Source: Bacteroidota bacterium (GTDB lineage: Bacteria; Bacteroidota; Bacteroidia; Bacteroidales; FEN-979). Taken from it: 64,000 nt of DNA. The stretch lies in assembly GCA_026391735.1 (NCBI GenBank), contig JAPLDL010000025.1, forward strand, positions 67,164 through 131,163, read 5' to 3'. Positions 1 to 6,611 of the stretch are shown here, in pieces. Both the position numbers and the translations under genes were made by a program. Every line of letters starts with the position of its first letter. The stretch's first letter is position 1. The notes below the pieces were generated by a model, which was not told the origin of the DNA, ran no database searches, and saw only the letters and a list, made by a program, of their open reading frames with translations.

Positions 1-1104
1 TCGATTATAGAGTATAAGCTGGTGGAGAAGTTCTGGAATTTTTCAGTTAAGACTTCCCTGGTCAATCAGTTCATGAACTACAGGAACGACAGTATGTTTA
101 TTAATAATGATCATAGGTATTACACATGGTTTACTTCTGCCAGGTTCACCTGGACAAGAGTGAAAAACCTGAGCGTGAAGCCCGGGCTTGATTATACCTA
201 TGATTATGTCAAATCCGACGCCTACTCCGGTATTAAGACAAGGAACACTCTTGGGCTTTACCTTGAAGCTTCTTACAGGTTCAATGATCACGTTAAAACC
301 CAGATGATTCTCAGAGAAGATTATCTTGATGGGGCATTCATGCCATTTGTCCCATCCCTGGGTCTTGAATATAAACCCTTCAATGCAATAAACCTTTATC
401 TCAGTGCAAATGCATTCAGGAATTACCGTTACCCCACTCTCAACGACCTTTACTGGGCCTTCTGGGGAAACCCTGATCTGAAACCCGAATTTGATAACGG
501 GATTGAAGGTGGAATTACGTATAATTATCTTTCAGATAACGGAAAGTTCTTTATCGAAACAGCCGTTTCGGGATATTACTCATGGATGCACGATATGATC
601 GTATGGAACCCAGTCCCCGAAAACCCTTCGGTTTGGAGACCCCAGAATGTCAGCGAAGTGAATGCCAGAGGGATTGAAGCCAGCCTGAACCTGAAATGGA
701 AGATCAGTAGACTACAGATCACCTCATCAAATAATTATACTTTCTGCAAATCTACTTATGAAAAAACCACCTCTCCCGAAGACCAGTCTCTGGGGAAACA
801 ATTAATCTATATCCCTGAAGATACATACAACGGTACCCTGAACCTCAATTGCTGGAATTTCATCCTGGGATACAACCTGGTTTTTGTTAATAAAAGATAT
901 ACTTCGACTGATAATCAATCATATATGCCTTGGTATTCATTGTCGAATATTATTTTAGGTAAATCATTTAATTTGAGTAATTTTGTTTTATCTTTACAGG
1001 TAAAAGTCAATAATCTGTTTGATGTTGACTACCAAAGCGTAAAGAACTGGCCTATGCCGGGAAGAAATTATTCATTAACTGCAAGATTTGAGTTTAAAAG
1101 ATAA
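1..1104 (+). CDS. TonB-dependent outer-membrane receptor, BtuB-like (C-terminal part, 5' end outside window)
   Basis: The reading frame is open from base 1, so only the last ~367 residues of the receptor are present; the plug domain and TonB box lie upstream of the window. What is visible is the second half of a 22-strand barrel: alternating amphipathic strands, a receptor-type segment with 'YRYPTLNDLYW' followed by 'GNPDLKPE', and the C-terminal signature 'VNNLFDVDYQ' with 'PGRNY' and a final 'FEFKR'. These are typical of vitamin and siderophore receptors of the BtuB/FepA type. The next gene is a YncE-like lipoprotein resembling BtuG, which in Bacteroides partners BtuB in corrinoid capture, so cobalamin uptake is the best guess. 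Substrate is inferred from context only; a cobalamin riboswitch, if present, would be upstream of the window. Confidence 0.85.
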   Translation, partial: SIIEYKLVEKFWNFSVKTSLVNQFMNYRNDSMFINNDHRYYTWFTSARFTWTRVKNLSVKPGLDYTYDYVKSDAYSGIKTRNTLGLYLEASYRFNDHVKTQMILREDYLDGAFMPFVPSLGLEYKPFNAINLYLSANAFRNYRYPTLNDLYWAFWGNPDLKPEFDNGIEGGITYNYLSDNGKFFIETAVSGYYSWMHDMIVWNPVPENPSVWRPQNVSEVNARGIEASLNLKWKISRLQITSSNNYTFCKSTYEKTTSPEDQSLGKQLIYIPEDTYNGTLNLNCWNFILGYNLVFVNKRYTSTDNQSYMPWYSLSNIILGKSFNLSNFVLSLQVKVNNLFDVDYQSVKNWPMPGRNYSLTARFEFKR

Positions 1105-2233
1105 GATCATAAACAGGAGTAAAATATATATCAAAAGTTCAGGCCTTTCTTTTCTTGTATTTATCGGCCTGATAATTTATTTACTCCCGGGCTGCTCAAA
1201 AGAGCCTATTCGTGAAGTAACACAGAATCCGCCCGTCGACACATCCAAAGTCACTTATAATAATGGGGTTTTTGTTGTGAACGAGGGTAATTTCAATTGG
1301 ATCAATGCTTCTGTTACCTATATTGATAATAAGAGCGGTTCAGTTTACCAGGATATTTTCAACCAGGCAAATAACAGGGGTCTTGGGGATGTTGCACAAT
1401 CCATGAAGGTACTTGGGAGCAAAGGATTTATAATAGTGAACAACAATGACAGGATCGAAGTTGTTTCACTTAAAGACTTCAGGTCAATTAAATCTATAAC
1501 AGGGTTCAACTCCCCAAGGTATATCGAATTCATCGATTCATCCAAGGCCTATGTTACTAACATGAGGAAGAACATTTCTGTGGTTAACCTCAAAACGATG
1601 ACAATTGAAAAAGATATTTCTACGCCTTACTGGACTGAGAGTTTGCTGCACTATGGCCAGTACATGTTTGTCACTTGTATCGGCAGTTTTAATGAATCCA
1701 GCGCAAACCGTAAAGCCCAGGTGTATGTTGTTGACACCAGGACAGACAAAATAATTGACAGCATTATGATGGGTAAGGAACCCGTGAGCATCACAGTCGA
1801 TCGTAAGAACAAGATCTGGGTTATTTGTACCGGGGGCTATGACAATTATGAAGCACCTACCCTGAAACGGATTGATCCTGCACTTATGATCGTGGAAAAA
1901 ACCTTTACATTCCCTGTCCAGCAAGGAGTTCCGAGCAAACTCTGCATGAATCCTACAAGAGATACTTTGTATTTTATCAACGGGGGAGTGTTCCAGATGT
2001 CAGCCAATGCCACAGAACTCCCGGCCCAGGCCCTGATTCCGGCTAACGGACATTTATTTTACGGCCTTGATGTTAATCCTCAGAACGGCCTTGTGTATGT
2101 AAGCGATGCCGTGAACTATGTACAAAGCGGGTATGTGTTTAAATGCAGCCAGTCCAGCGGACAGATCCTCAATACTTACTTGGCAGGGCGGATTCCAGGC
2201 TCCTTCTGTTTTACGTCTTCTTCAAAAAAATAA
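1088..2233 (+). CDS. Surface lipoprotein with YncE-like beta-propeller, BtuG-like
   Basis: A hydrophobic segment ends in the lipobox 'LLPGC' (Cys36 from the TTG at 1088), predicting a lipid-anchored protein, followed by about 340 residues of propeller-type repeats with motifs such as 'VFVVNEGNF', 'YVVDTRTDKIIDSI' and 'PVSITVDRKNKIWV'. This matches the DUF5074/YncE family that includes BtuG of Bacteroides, a surface protein that binds corrinoids and passes them to BtuB. The gene overlaps the end of the receptor gene by 17 nt, so the two are co-transcribed. Start choice is awkward: there is no in-frame ATG before the lipobox, so TTG 1088 is used; an AGGAG run at 1115-1119 hints at a later non-AUG start. 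The family is well supported; corrinoid binding is inferred. Confidence 0.8.
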   Translation: MSLKDKIINRSKIYIKSSGLSFLVFIGLIIYLLPGCSKEPIREVTQNPPVDTSKVTYNNGVFVVNEGNFNWINASVTYIDNKSGSVYQDIFNQANNRGLGDVAQSMKVLGSKGFIIVNNNDRIEVVSLKDFRSIKSITGFNSPRYIEFIDSSKAYVTNMRKNISVVNLKTMTIEKDISTPYWTESLLHYGQYMFVTCIGSFNESSANRKAQVYVVDTRTDKIIDSIMMGKEPVSITVDRKNKIWVICTGGYDNYEAPTLKRIDPALMIVEKTFTFPVQQGVPSKLCMNPTRDTLYFINGGVFQMSANATELPAQALIPANGHLFYGLDVNPQNGLVYVSDAVNYVQSGYVFKCSQSSGQILNTYLAGRIPGSFCFTSSSKK

Positions 2234-2234
2234 T

Positions 2235-2873
2235 TCAATTCAGTTCCTTTAATATTACTCTGAACTCGCTCAATATCATAGCGGTTGCTCCCCAAATTAT
2301 ATTTTCCCCAACATAATAACAGGGAAAATTGGCCGATAATCCCATAAACAGCCTGATCCGCTTGGTTTGAACGTTCAGTTCGTTCAGAAAATCGTTGAGA
2401 CTTACTTCAATGATCTCATCAACTTCCCTGGGGTCTTTAATAAATTCGGGACGTTGCTGTGTCCATGCCACAACAGGTGTTACAATATAATTGCTTGGTG
2501 GAATGTACAAAGGGGTTAATTTTCCAATGATATTGACGGCGGATGGCTCGATCCCGACCTCCTCCTTTGCCTCTCTTATTGCAGTTTCTATGAGGTCTCT
2601 GTCATTCTCTTCAAACTTCCCGCCAGGAAGGCTTATCTGGCCCGAATGAACCCCCGTGTAATCCGGCCGGCGCATGAGGACGAAATAAATATCCTCACGA
2701 AAAGGATACAGAAGGATAAGGACTCCGCTTGGCCTGGCCGTTGAAGGAACGCCATTTCTGAAAGGAAACTTCAGACGCTTCTTGCCTGCCATAATGAGCT
2801 GAGCCTCAAGACCCGGAAGCGGTCCGCTCAATTTTCCGGAAAGCCTTTTTGATAAAGAGGACAAGTTTTTCAT
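2235..2873 (-). CDS. Nudix hydrolase, CoA pyrophosphatase type (NudL-like)
   Basis: A 212-residue cytoplasmic protein. The Nudix box is clear: 'SLPGGK' at about residues 81-86 followed by 'REAKEEVG' at 100-107, whose glutamates bind the metal. The segment just before it, 'RRPDYTGVHSGQISLPGGK', is the extra signature of the CoA-diphosphatase subgroup (UPF0035), enzymes that cleave CoA and CoA derivatives to 4'-phosphopantetheine and 3',5'-ADP. Length fits NudL. It lies tail to tail with the BtuG-like gene (stops 2 nt apart) and is divergent from clpS. A TACTTTTG promoter element sits 8 nt before its ATG, predicting a very short leader. Family is secure; the exact substrate is inferred from the signature. 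Confidence 0.9.
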   Translation of the reverse strand: MKNLSSLSKRLSGKLSGPLPGLEAQLIMAGKKRLKFPFRNGVPSTARPSGVLILLYPFREDIYFVLMRRPDYTGVHSGQISLPGGKFEENDRDLIETAIREAKEEVGIEPSAVNIIGKLTPLYIPPSNYIVTPVVAWTQQRPEFIKDPREVDEIIEVSLNDFLNELNVQTKRIRLFMGLSANFPCYYVGENIIWGATAMILSEFRVILKELN

Positions 2874-2881
2874 ACTGTGTG

Positions 2882-2889
2882 CAAAAGTA
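2882..2889 (-). promoter_or_regulatory. -7 promoter element for the Nudix gene
   Basis: On the minus strand the bases read TACTTTTG, an exact match to the Bacteroidota -7 consensus TAnnTTTG, 8 nt before the Nudix ATG. No TTTG -33 element is visible at the usual distance. Confidence 0.45.
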
Positions 2890-2901
2890 AATGATGCTTC
2901 C

Positions 2902-2930
2902 TTTGATTTGATGATTATTTAGTAATATTG
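2902..2930 (+). promoter_or_regulatory. Promoter of clpS
   Basis: TTTG at 2902-2905 is followed after 17 nt by TAATATTG at 2923-2930, one mismatch from TAnnTTTG. The predicted start of transcription is about 10 nt before the clpS ATG, which gives a short leader like those of other genes in this window. Confidence 0.45.
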
Positions 2931-2948
2931 TAGCGGAATTCCTTCATT

Positions 2949-3221
2949 ATGACCAAAGAAAAAACAGATCCGTCAAATCATACTCGTGATCAGCAGGAAG
3001 ATATTCAGGATCTTATATTATATAATGACGATGTGAATACATTTGATTTCGTTATCGAAACGCTTATTGATGTTTGCAAACATAATCCTGAACAGGCAGA
3101 ACAATGCGCAATGATTGCTCATATGAAAGGCCGCTGCCCTGTTAAAAACGGTGCCAGCGATATCCTTATTCCCCTTAAATCGGAGATGACAAACCGCGGA
3201 CTTATCGTCACCATAGAGTAA
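2949..3221 (+). CDS. clpS: ATP-dependent Clp protease adaptor ClpS
   Basis: A 90-residue protein with the full ClpS core: 'LILYNDDVNTFDFVI', where the conserved Asn-Asp pair contributes to the N-degron pocket, then 'AMIAHMKGRCPV' matching the helix-strand segment around the 'H..G' motif, and the C-terminal strand 'GLIVTIE'. ClpS delivers proteins with destabilising N-terminal residues to a Clp ATPase. The first ~20 residues are polar and probably disordered, as usual for the tail inserted into the ATPase pore. Its likely partner is ClpC, encoded about 7.5 kb away at 10748; no clpA is seen in the window. The gene stands alone with its own promoter, and an inverted repeat begins at the base after its stop codon. 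Confidence 0.95.
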   Translation: MTKEKTDPSNHTRDQQEDIQDLILYNDDVNTFDFVIETLIDVCKHNPEQAEQCAMIAHMKGRCPVKNGASDILIPLKSEMTNRGLIVTIE

Positions 3222-3346
3222 TTAACAGGATTTCAACAAATTATTAACATCACTATTTTTTATAATTCTAATCATCTGGCCAATAATATATTACGGCAGG
3301 ATAGTTATGAACAAAATGTTAATATCTCCTGTTGAATTCCTGTTAG
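3222..3346. repeat. Imperfect long inverted repeat after clpS
   Basis: The left arm 3222-3238 (TTAACAGGATTTCAACA) pairs with the right arm 3330-3346 (TGTTGAATTCCTGTTAG) at 15 of 17 positions, and an inner pair TATTAACAT (3242-3250) / ATGTTAATA (3316-3324) continues the stem. The loop is about 65 nt of AT-rich sequence. The element starts at the base after the clpS stop. It could be a transcript-stabilising hairpin or a small non-autonomous mobile repeat; there are no coding sequences inside and no obvious target duplication. Confidence 0.6.
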
Positions 3347-3401
3347 TATAAAATGACCTAGAATATTGAGATCGGGTATTTACTGATTCTATCTTTGTTT
3401 T

Positions 3402-3530
3402 ACAGGAGATTGATAAAAGGCCTGCCGCAAGCAGGTCATAATAACCAGATCCTGGCGTTCACGGTAGCTACGGCTTCCGGATAGCGTGAAGCGGAATCCA
3501 TCGGCCAGAAGGGTTCCGCTTCGGTTTTAA
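3402..3530 (+). other. Structured non-coding interval; possible small RNA or attenuator
   Basis: This part of the 337-nt gap between clpS and the 5-alpha-reductase gene is noticeably GC-richer than the preceding repeat and holds three potential hairpins. Hairpin 1: CCTGC (3421-3425) with GCAGG (3431-3435), loop CGCAA. Hairpin 2: TTCACG (3459-3464) with CGTGAA (3485-3490). Hairpin 3: a 12-bp stem, 3488-3499 with 3511-3522 (GAAGCGGAATCC with GGGTTCCGCTTC, one G-U), followed by TTTT at 3525-3528. Hairpins 2 and 3 share GAA at 3488-3490, so the two compete. The layout resembles a terminator with an alternative fold, or a small RNA with its own terminator. No known RNA family is recognised. Confidence 0.45.
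3488..3528 (+). terminator. Candidate intrinsic terminator (hairpin 3 plus T run)
   Basis: A 12-bp stem with an 11-nt loop is followed two bases later by TTTT. It is oriented to end plus-strand transcription arriving from clpS or from a small RNA in the gap. It also faces the end of the convergent reductase gene at 3559. The T run is short, so termination efficiency is uncertain. Confidence 0.45.
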
Positions 3531-3558
3531 TCCGGATCAAGGTTTACGGTTCAAGTGT

Positions 3559-4320
3559 TTACAACAGGTAGGGGAGGACCGCCTTTCGCTCTGCAGGATA
3601 ATCAGGGAATGTGGACTGGTACCATCGGTGATGATGCAAGGCACGGGGCAGGAGGTTTACCATGGTCCAAACAGCAAATGCAAGCCCCGGTGAACTCCAG
3701 GTCATCAATGCATATCCGAACCATTCAAGGATTTCGCCGAAATGGTTAGGGCAGGAGATATATTTGAATAAACCGCCTACTGGAATGACATACCCGGTCT
3801 CGCCAGGTTTTCTCAGGTGGATCAGGATGTTGTCGGACTGCATGTTAATAAACATACCCGAAAGGAAAACAATGATCCCGCCAATGAATCTCGGATCCTG
3901 AAGCCATGCAGCAGTATGCTCATCGGCCAGGTTGCCGAGGTAATAGCCATTTATGAACCCATTGACGAGGTTGAAGAAAATGGCCATGAACATGATAGCC
4001 AGGGGCATTTTTTTCCCCTTAGTCCTGAGCCTGAATGGAAAAATAATATCGCGGTTGATATAATGGATTGCGTAAAGAATGAAAAATATCCAGGTGGGGG
4101 CATTATGGCAAGGTGAACCCATCAGAAAAAAAATAACAAACACAAGAAGGGCAGGGGCTTCCATAATAATCCACCCCCAGCGGTTGCTGATCATGGCTCC
4201 CCATTTTGATGAAGTATGACGGCCGTAGGGGGCGACGTTGCTGAGAACAAACGGGAAGCTCACCAGGCCGATGGCGATCCAGACATACACGATAACGTAA
4301 AACACAGAAGTAGTGATCAT
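3559..4320 (-). CDS. Membrane 5-alpha-reductase-family (DUF1295/SRD5A-like) enzyme
   Basis: A 253-residue polytopic protein with about six hydrophobic segments. The C-terminal third carries the steroid 5-alpha-reductase signature: 'YVIPVGGLFKYISCPNHFGE' then 'EWFGYALMTWSSPGLAF' and 'HHRWYQSTFPDYP', where the Asn-His-x-x-Glu region and the final Tyr-Pro segment form the NADPH site in this family. Members reduce a C=C bond conjugated to a carbonyl in membrane lipids (steroids, enoyl chains, isoprenoids). Its ATG overlaps the stop of the upstream SDR gene by 4 nt (ATGA), so the two are translationally coupled and probably act on the same lipid. The bacterial substrate cannot be deduced from sequence. 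Confidence 0.85.
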   Translation of the reverse strand: MITTSVFYVIVYVWIAIGLVSFPFVLSNVAPYGRHTSSKWGAMISNRWGWIIMEAPALLVFVIFFLMGSPCHNAPTWIFFILYAIHYINRDIIFPFRLRTKGKKMPLAIMFMAIFFNLVNGFINGYYLGNLADEHTAAWLQDPRFIGGIIVFLSGMFINMQSDNILIHLRKPGETGYVIPVGGLFKYISCPNHFGEILEWFGYALMTWSSPGLAFAVWTMVNLLPRALHHHRWYQSTFPDYPAERKAVLPYLL

Positions 4321-5306
4321 GCTTTTTTGTTTATATAGTTATTTTGATTGAACCAGTTGATAAGATCTTTGATTGTTTCATCAAGCGGACGCGGATTGAG
4401 ACCCAGCTCAGCCCTTGACTTGGAATTGTCGATCAGCCTGCTGCCTTTGGCTATGATCTCGAGCGATTCGCTGGTATAGAGCGGCTCATTGCCGGTGAGC
4501 TTGCTGTAAGCAGTAATGAATGGCAACCCAACCTTGGCCGACCAGAAAGGCAGCACTGTCTGAACTGTCTTCACACCTGAATGCTTCTTCACATAAGCCG
4601 AAAGCTCCTGTACACTCTGCCACTTGCCTGCAATAAGGTATTTTTGCCCTGATCTTGCTTTTTCAATGGCAGAAATCGCAGTACTTACGACATCCCTTAC
4701 ATCAATCCAGTTATAACCTCCGGGAACCAGTGCGGGGATTTTACGATGGATCAGCTGCAATACGGCTTTTCCTGTTAGTCCGGGTTCAGGATCTGCAGGC
4801 CCTATAATAGCTGTCGGGCTTAGCACTACAGCATCAAGTCCGTTGCGGGATGCTTCCATAACAGCCCGTTCGCCCTCGGCCTTGCTGCGGTCATAAGCAA
4901 AAGCCTCTGTACCAACCAACGGTCGGTTTTCATCCAGAGCCTTTTCCTGGGGATCCTGTTGAAAGGCATGGATGGAACTAAAATGAATGAAGCGTTTGAT
5001 GTTGCGATCTTTAGCCGCGGAAAGCATGTTCTTGGTTCCTTCGGCATTGTTCCTGTAAACCGAACCCGAAGGGTCCCCGGTAATGGAGATCTGAGCTGCC
5101 AGGTGGAAGACAACCTCGGCACCATCCATCAGCTCAAGCAGGGATGCCTTATCCAATACGTCGCCCTTTACCAGGGTGAGATCCAGCTTACTGATCGATT
5201 CTGTATGTTTGTGGGTGAGGGCCCTCACCTGGAATCCTTTATCCAGCAAAGACTTACAAAGGTTATATCCTACATGCCCGTTGGCTCCGGTAACGGCGAT
5301 TTTCAT
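4317..5306 (-). CDS. NAD(P)-dependent epimerase/dehydratase-family (extended SDR) oxidoreductase
   Basis: A 329-residue extended short-chain dehydrogenase. The N-terminal Rossmann motif is 'TGANGHVGYNL' and the catalytic Tyr-x-x-x-Lys is 'YDRSK' in 'FAYDRSKAEGERAV'; 'HFSSIHAF' supplies the catalytic serine region and 'SPTAIIGP' the conserved Pro segment. The overall pattern resembles dihydroflavonol-4-reductase and 3-beta-hydroxysteroid dehydrogenase-like proteins, i.e. oxidoreductases acting on cyclic ketones or alcohols. It is the first gene of a two-gene operon with the 5-alpha-reductase-like enzyme, which strengthens the idea of a lipid ketone/alcohol step followed or preceded by double-bond reduction. 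Substrate is inferred, not shown. Confidence 0.85.
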   Translation of the reverse strand: MKIAVTGANGHVGYNLCKSLLDKGFQVRALTHKHTESISKLDLTLVKGDVLDKASLLELMDGAEVVFHLAAQISITGDPSGSVYRNNAEGTKNMLSAAKDRNIKRFIHFSSIHAFQQDPQEKALDENRPLVGTEAFAYDRSKAEGERAVMEASRNGLDAVVLSPTAIIGPADPEPGLTGKAVLQLIHRKIPALVPGGYNWIDVRDVVSTAISAIEKARSGQKYLIAGKWQSVQELSAYVKKHSGVKTVQTVLPFWSAKVGLPFITAYSKLTGNEPLYTSESLEIIAKGSRLIDNSKSRAELGLNPRPLDETIKDLINWFNQNNYINKKA

Positions 5307-5325
5307 AGTGTTTTTTGTTTGCGTG

Positions 5326-5348
5326 CAAAAATAGCAATTTAAAATTGC
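5326..5348 (-). promoter_or_regulatory. SDR promoter -7 element with adjoining palindrome (operator candidate)
   Basis: TATTTTTG on the minus strand at 5326-5333 matches TAnnTTTG and lies 19 nt before the SDR ATG. Directly beside it, 5334-5348 is the perfect palindrome GCAATTTAAAATTGC (7-bp arms, 1-nt centre), placed in the promoter spacer. It lies between two divergent genes, as expected for an operator of a dimeric repressor. Confidence 0.45.
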
Positions 5349-5413
5349 ACACTGTGCGTTAAGCTGTTTTTAGATTAATTTTACATAACGAAACAACCTT
5401 AAACTATACAAGC

Positions 5414-6415
5414 ATGAAAACATTTAAAAAAATCATCATCTGGATCCTTGCAATCATTCTTGTATTGGTCCTGGTTTCCTACCTTTTACCTAAAACGTAC
5501 AAGGTGGAACGTTCTGTGTATATAAAGGCTAAGCCTGAATTGATCTACGATCTTACAAGTAATTTCAAAAAATGGTCCTTATGGGAGCCCTGGACCAAAG
5601 CACTTGATTCTACGGCTGTTTATGAACTGATAGGAAAGGAAGGGCAGGTTGGAACTATCTGGAAATGGAATGGCAAGATACTTGGCAACGGACAAATGAC
5701 AGCAACCGAATACAAACCAGGACAGTTGTTTGCATATGACCTGGCCTTTGACCAGGGGAAACGCCAGTCAAAAGGCAGGATCACGATTGAATCAGCAGGA
5801 GATTCATGCAAAGTTTCATGGATTGATGAAGGAGACCTGGGATATAACCCTGCCGCACGGTATTTCGGACTGATGTTGGGCAAGATGCTGGGACCGGATT
5901 TCACTAAAGGTATGAATAAATTGAAAAGCATTTGCGAAGTCAGGGCATCCTGGCCAAGGATTGTAGAAACAACCATGCCAGCACAGATCGCTTTGCTGGT
6001 CAGGGATTCTGCAGGACCAAAAACATATTCCAAGGTCATGGGTAAAGGCTTTGGCGAACTCATGGGATTTGTAAAAGCCAATAAACTGAAATGCACCGGG
6101 GCTCCATTTGCCATCTATATTAAATATGACACAGTAACCATGAACGGTTTATTTGACATGGGCATCCCGGTTGAGAAAGCCGATAAAGGCAAGGGAAGGA
6201 TCAGAATCGAAAATATTCAGGCTATGAACATCGTAAAGGCTTATTATTTCGGTGCCTACGACAAAACAGGCGATGCTTACAAATACCTGCACCAGTATGT
6301 GAAGGAAGCCGAACTACAAATGGCCGGTGGCCCCTGGGAGGTTTATGTTACTGATCCCATGACTGAAAAGGATCCTGCTAAAATAGAAACGGATATTCTA
6401 TTCCCGGTAAAATAA
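5414..6415 (+). CDS. Membrane-anchored SRPBCC domain fused to GyrI-like domain
   Basis: A 333-residue protein. Residues 5-23 form one hydrophobic helix, then a START/SRPBCC (polyketide-cyclase-like) domain spans about 35-170, opening with 'VERSVYIKAKPELIYDLTSN' and containing 'WSLWEPW'. The second half, from about 185, resembles the GyrI-like/AraC effector-binding fold and ends in 'GPWEVYVTDPMTEKDPAKIE', typical of that domain. Both folds bind small hydrophobic ligands, so a ligand-binding or carrier role at the membrane is plausible, but no catalytic residue set is recognised. It is divergent from the SDR/5-alpha-reductase operon and shares a 107-nt control region with it, which may link them functionally. 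Related fusions are common in Bacteroidota and mostly uncharacterised. Confidence 0.75.
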   Translation: MKTFKKIIIWILAIILVLVLVSYLLPKTYKVERSVYIKAKPELIYDLTSNFKKWSLWEPWTKALDSTAVYELIGKEGQVGTIWKWNGKILGNGQMTATEYKPGQLFAYDLAFDQGKRQSKGRITIESAGDSCKVSWIDEGDLGYNPAARYFGLMLGKMLGPDFTKGMNKLKSICEVRASWPRIVETTMPAQIALLVRDSAGPKTYSKVMGKGFGELMGFVKANKLKCTGAPFAIYIKYDTVTMNGLFDMGIPVEKADKGKGRIRIENIQAMNIVKAYYFGAYDKTGDAYKYLHQYVKEAELQMAGGPWEVYVTDPMTEKDPAKIETDILFPVK

Positions 6416-6566
6416 ATCGTTAAAATACATCGGTTATAAGCTTCCTTTATTTTCCTATAATTAACATTATGTTAAATAGAAAATTTGGATATTCTCGATC
6501 TCTAATACAGTATAATCCTCCCCCAGGAAAGTATTGAAATATAATAACCTGCTTTGCCAGGCAAAA

Positions 6567-6595
6567 AAAAAGCCGTCCAATACAGACGGCTTTTT
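6567..6595. terminator. Bidirectional intrinsic terminator
   Basis: GCCGTC (6572-6577) pairs with GACGGC (6585-6590) around a 7-nt loop; a run of A on the left and TTTTT on the right extend the stem and give a T tract in both directions. It sits between two convergent genes and serves both. Confidence 0.9.
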
Positions 6596-6611
6596 AATTA
6601 TGTAAATGCTC

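Noticed and set aside
1538-1924. Long minus-strand reading frame opposite the BtuG-like gene
   Set aside because: Shadow of the coding sequence; no start signal, no family resemblance, and it breaks the plus-strand gene order.
3555-4116. Plus-strand reading frames opposite the 5-alpha-reductase gene
   Set aside because: Shadow frames; the minus-strand frame carries a clear family signature and membrane topology.
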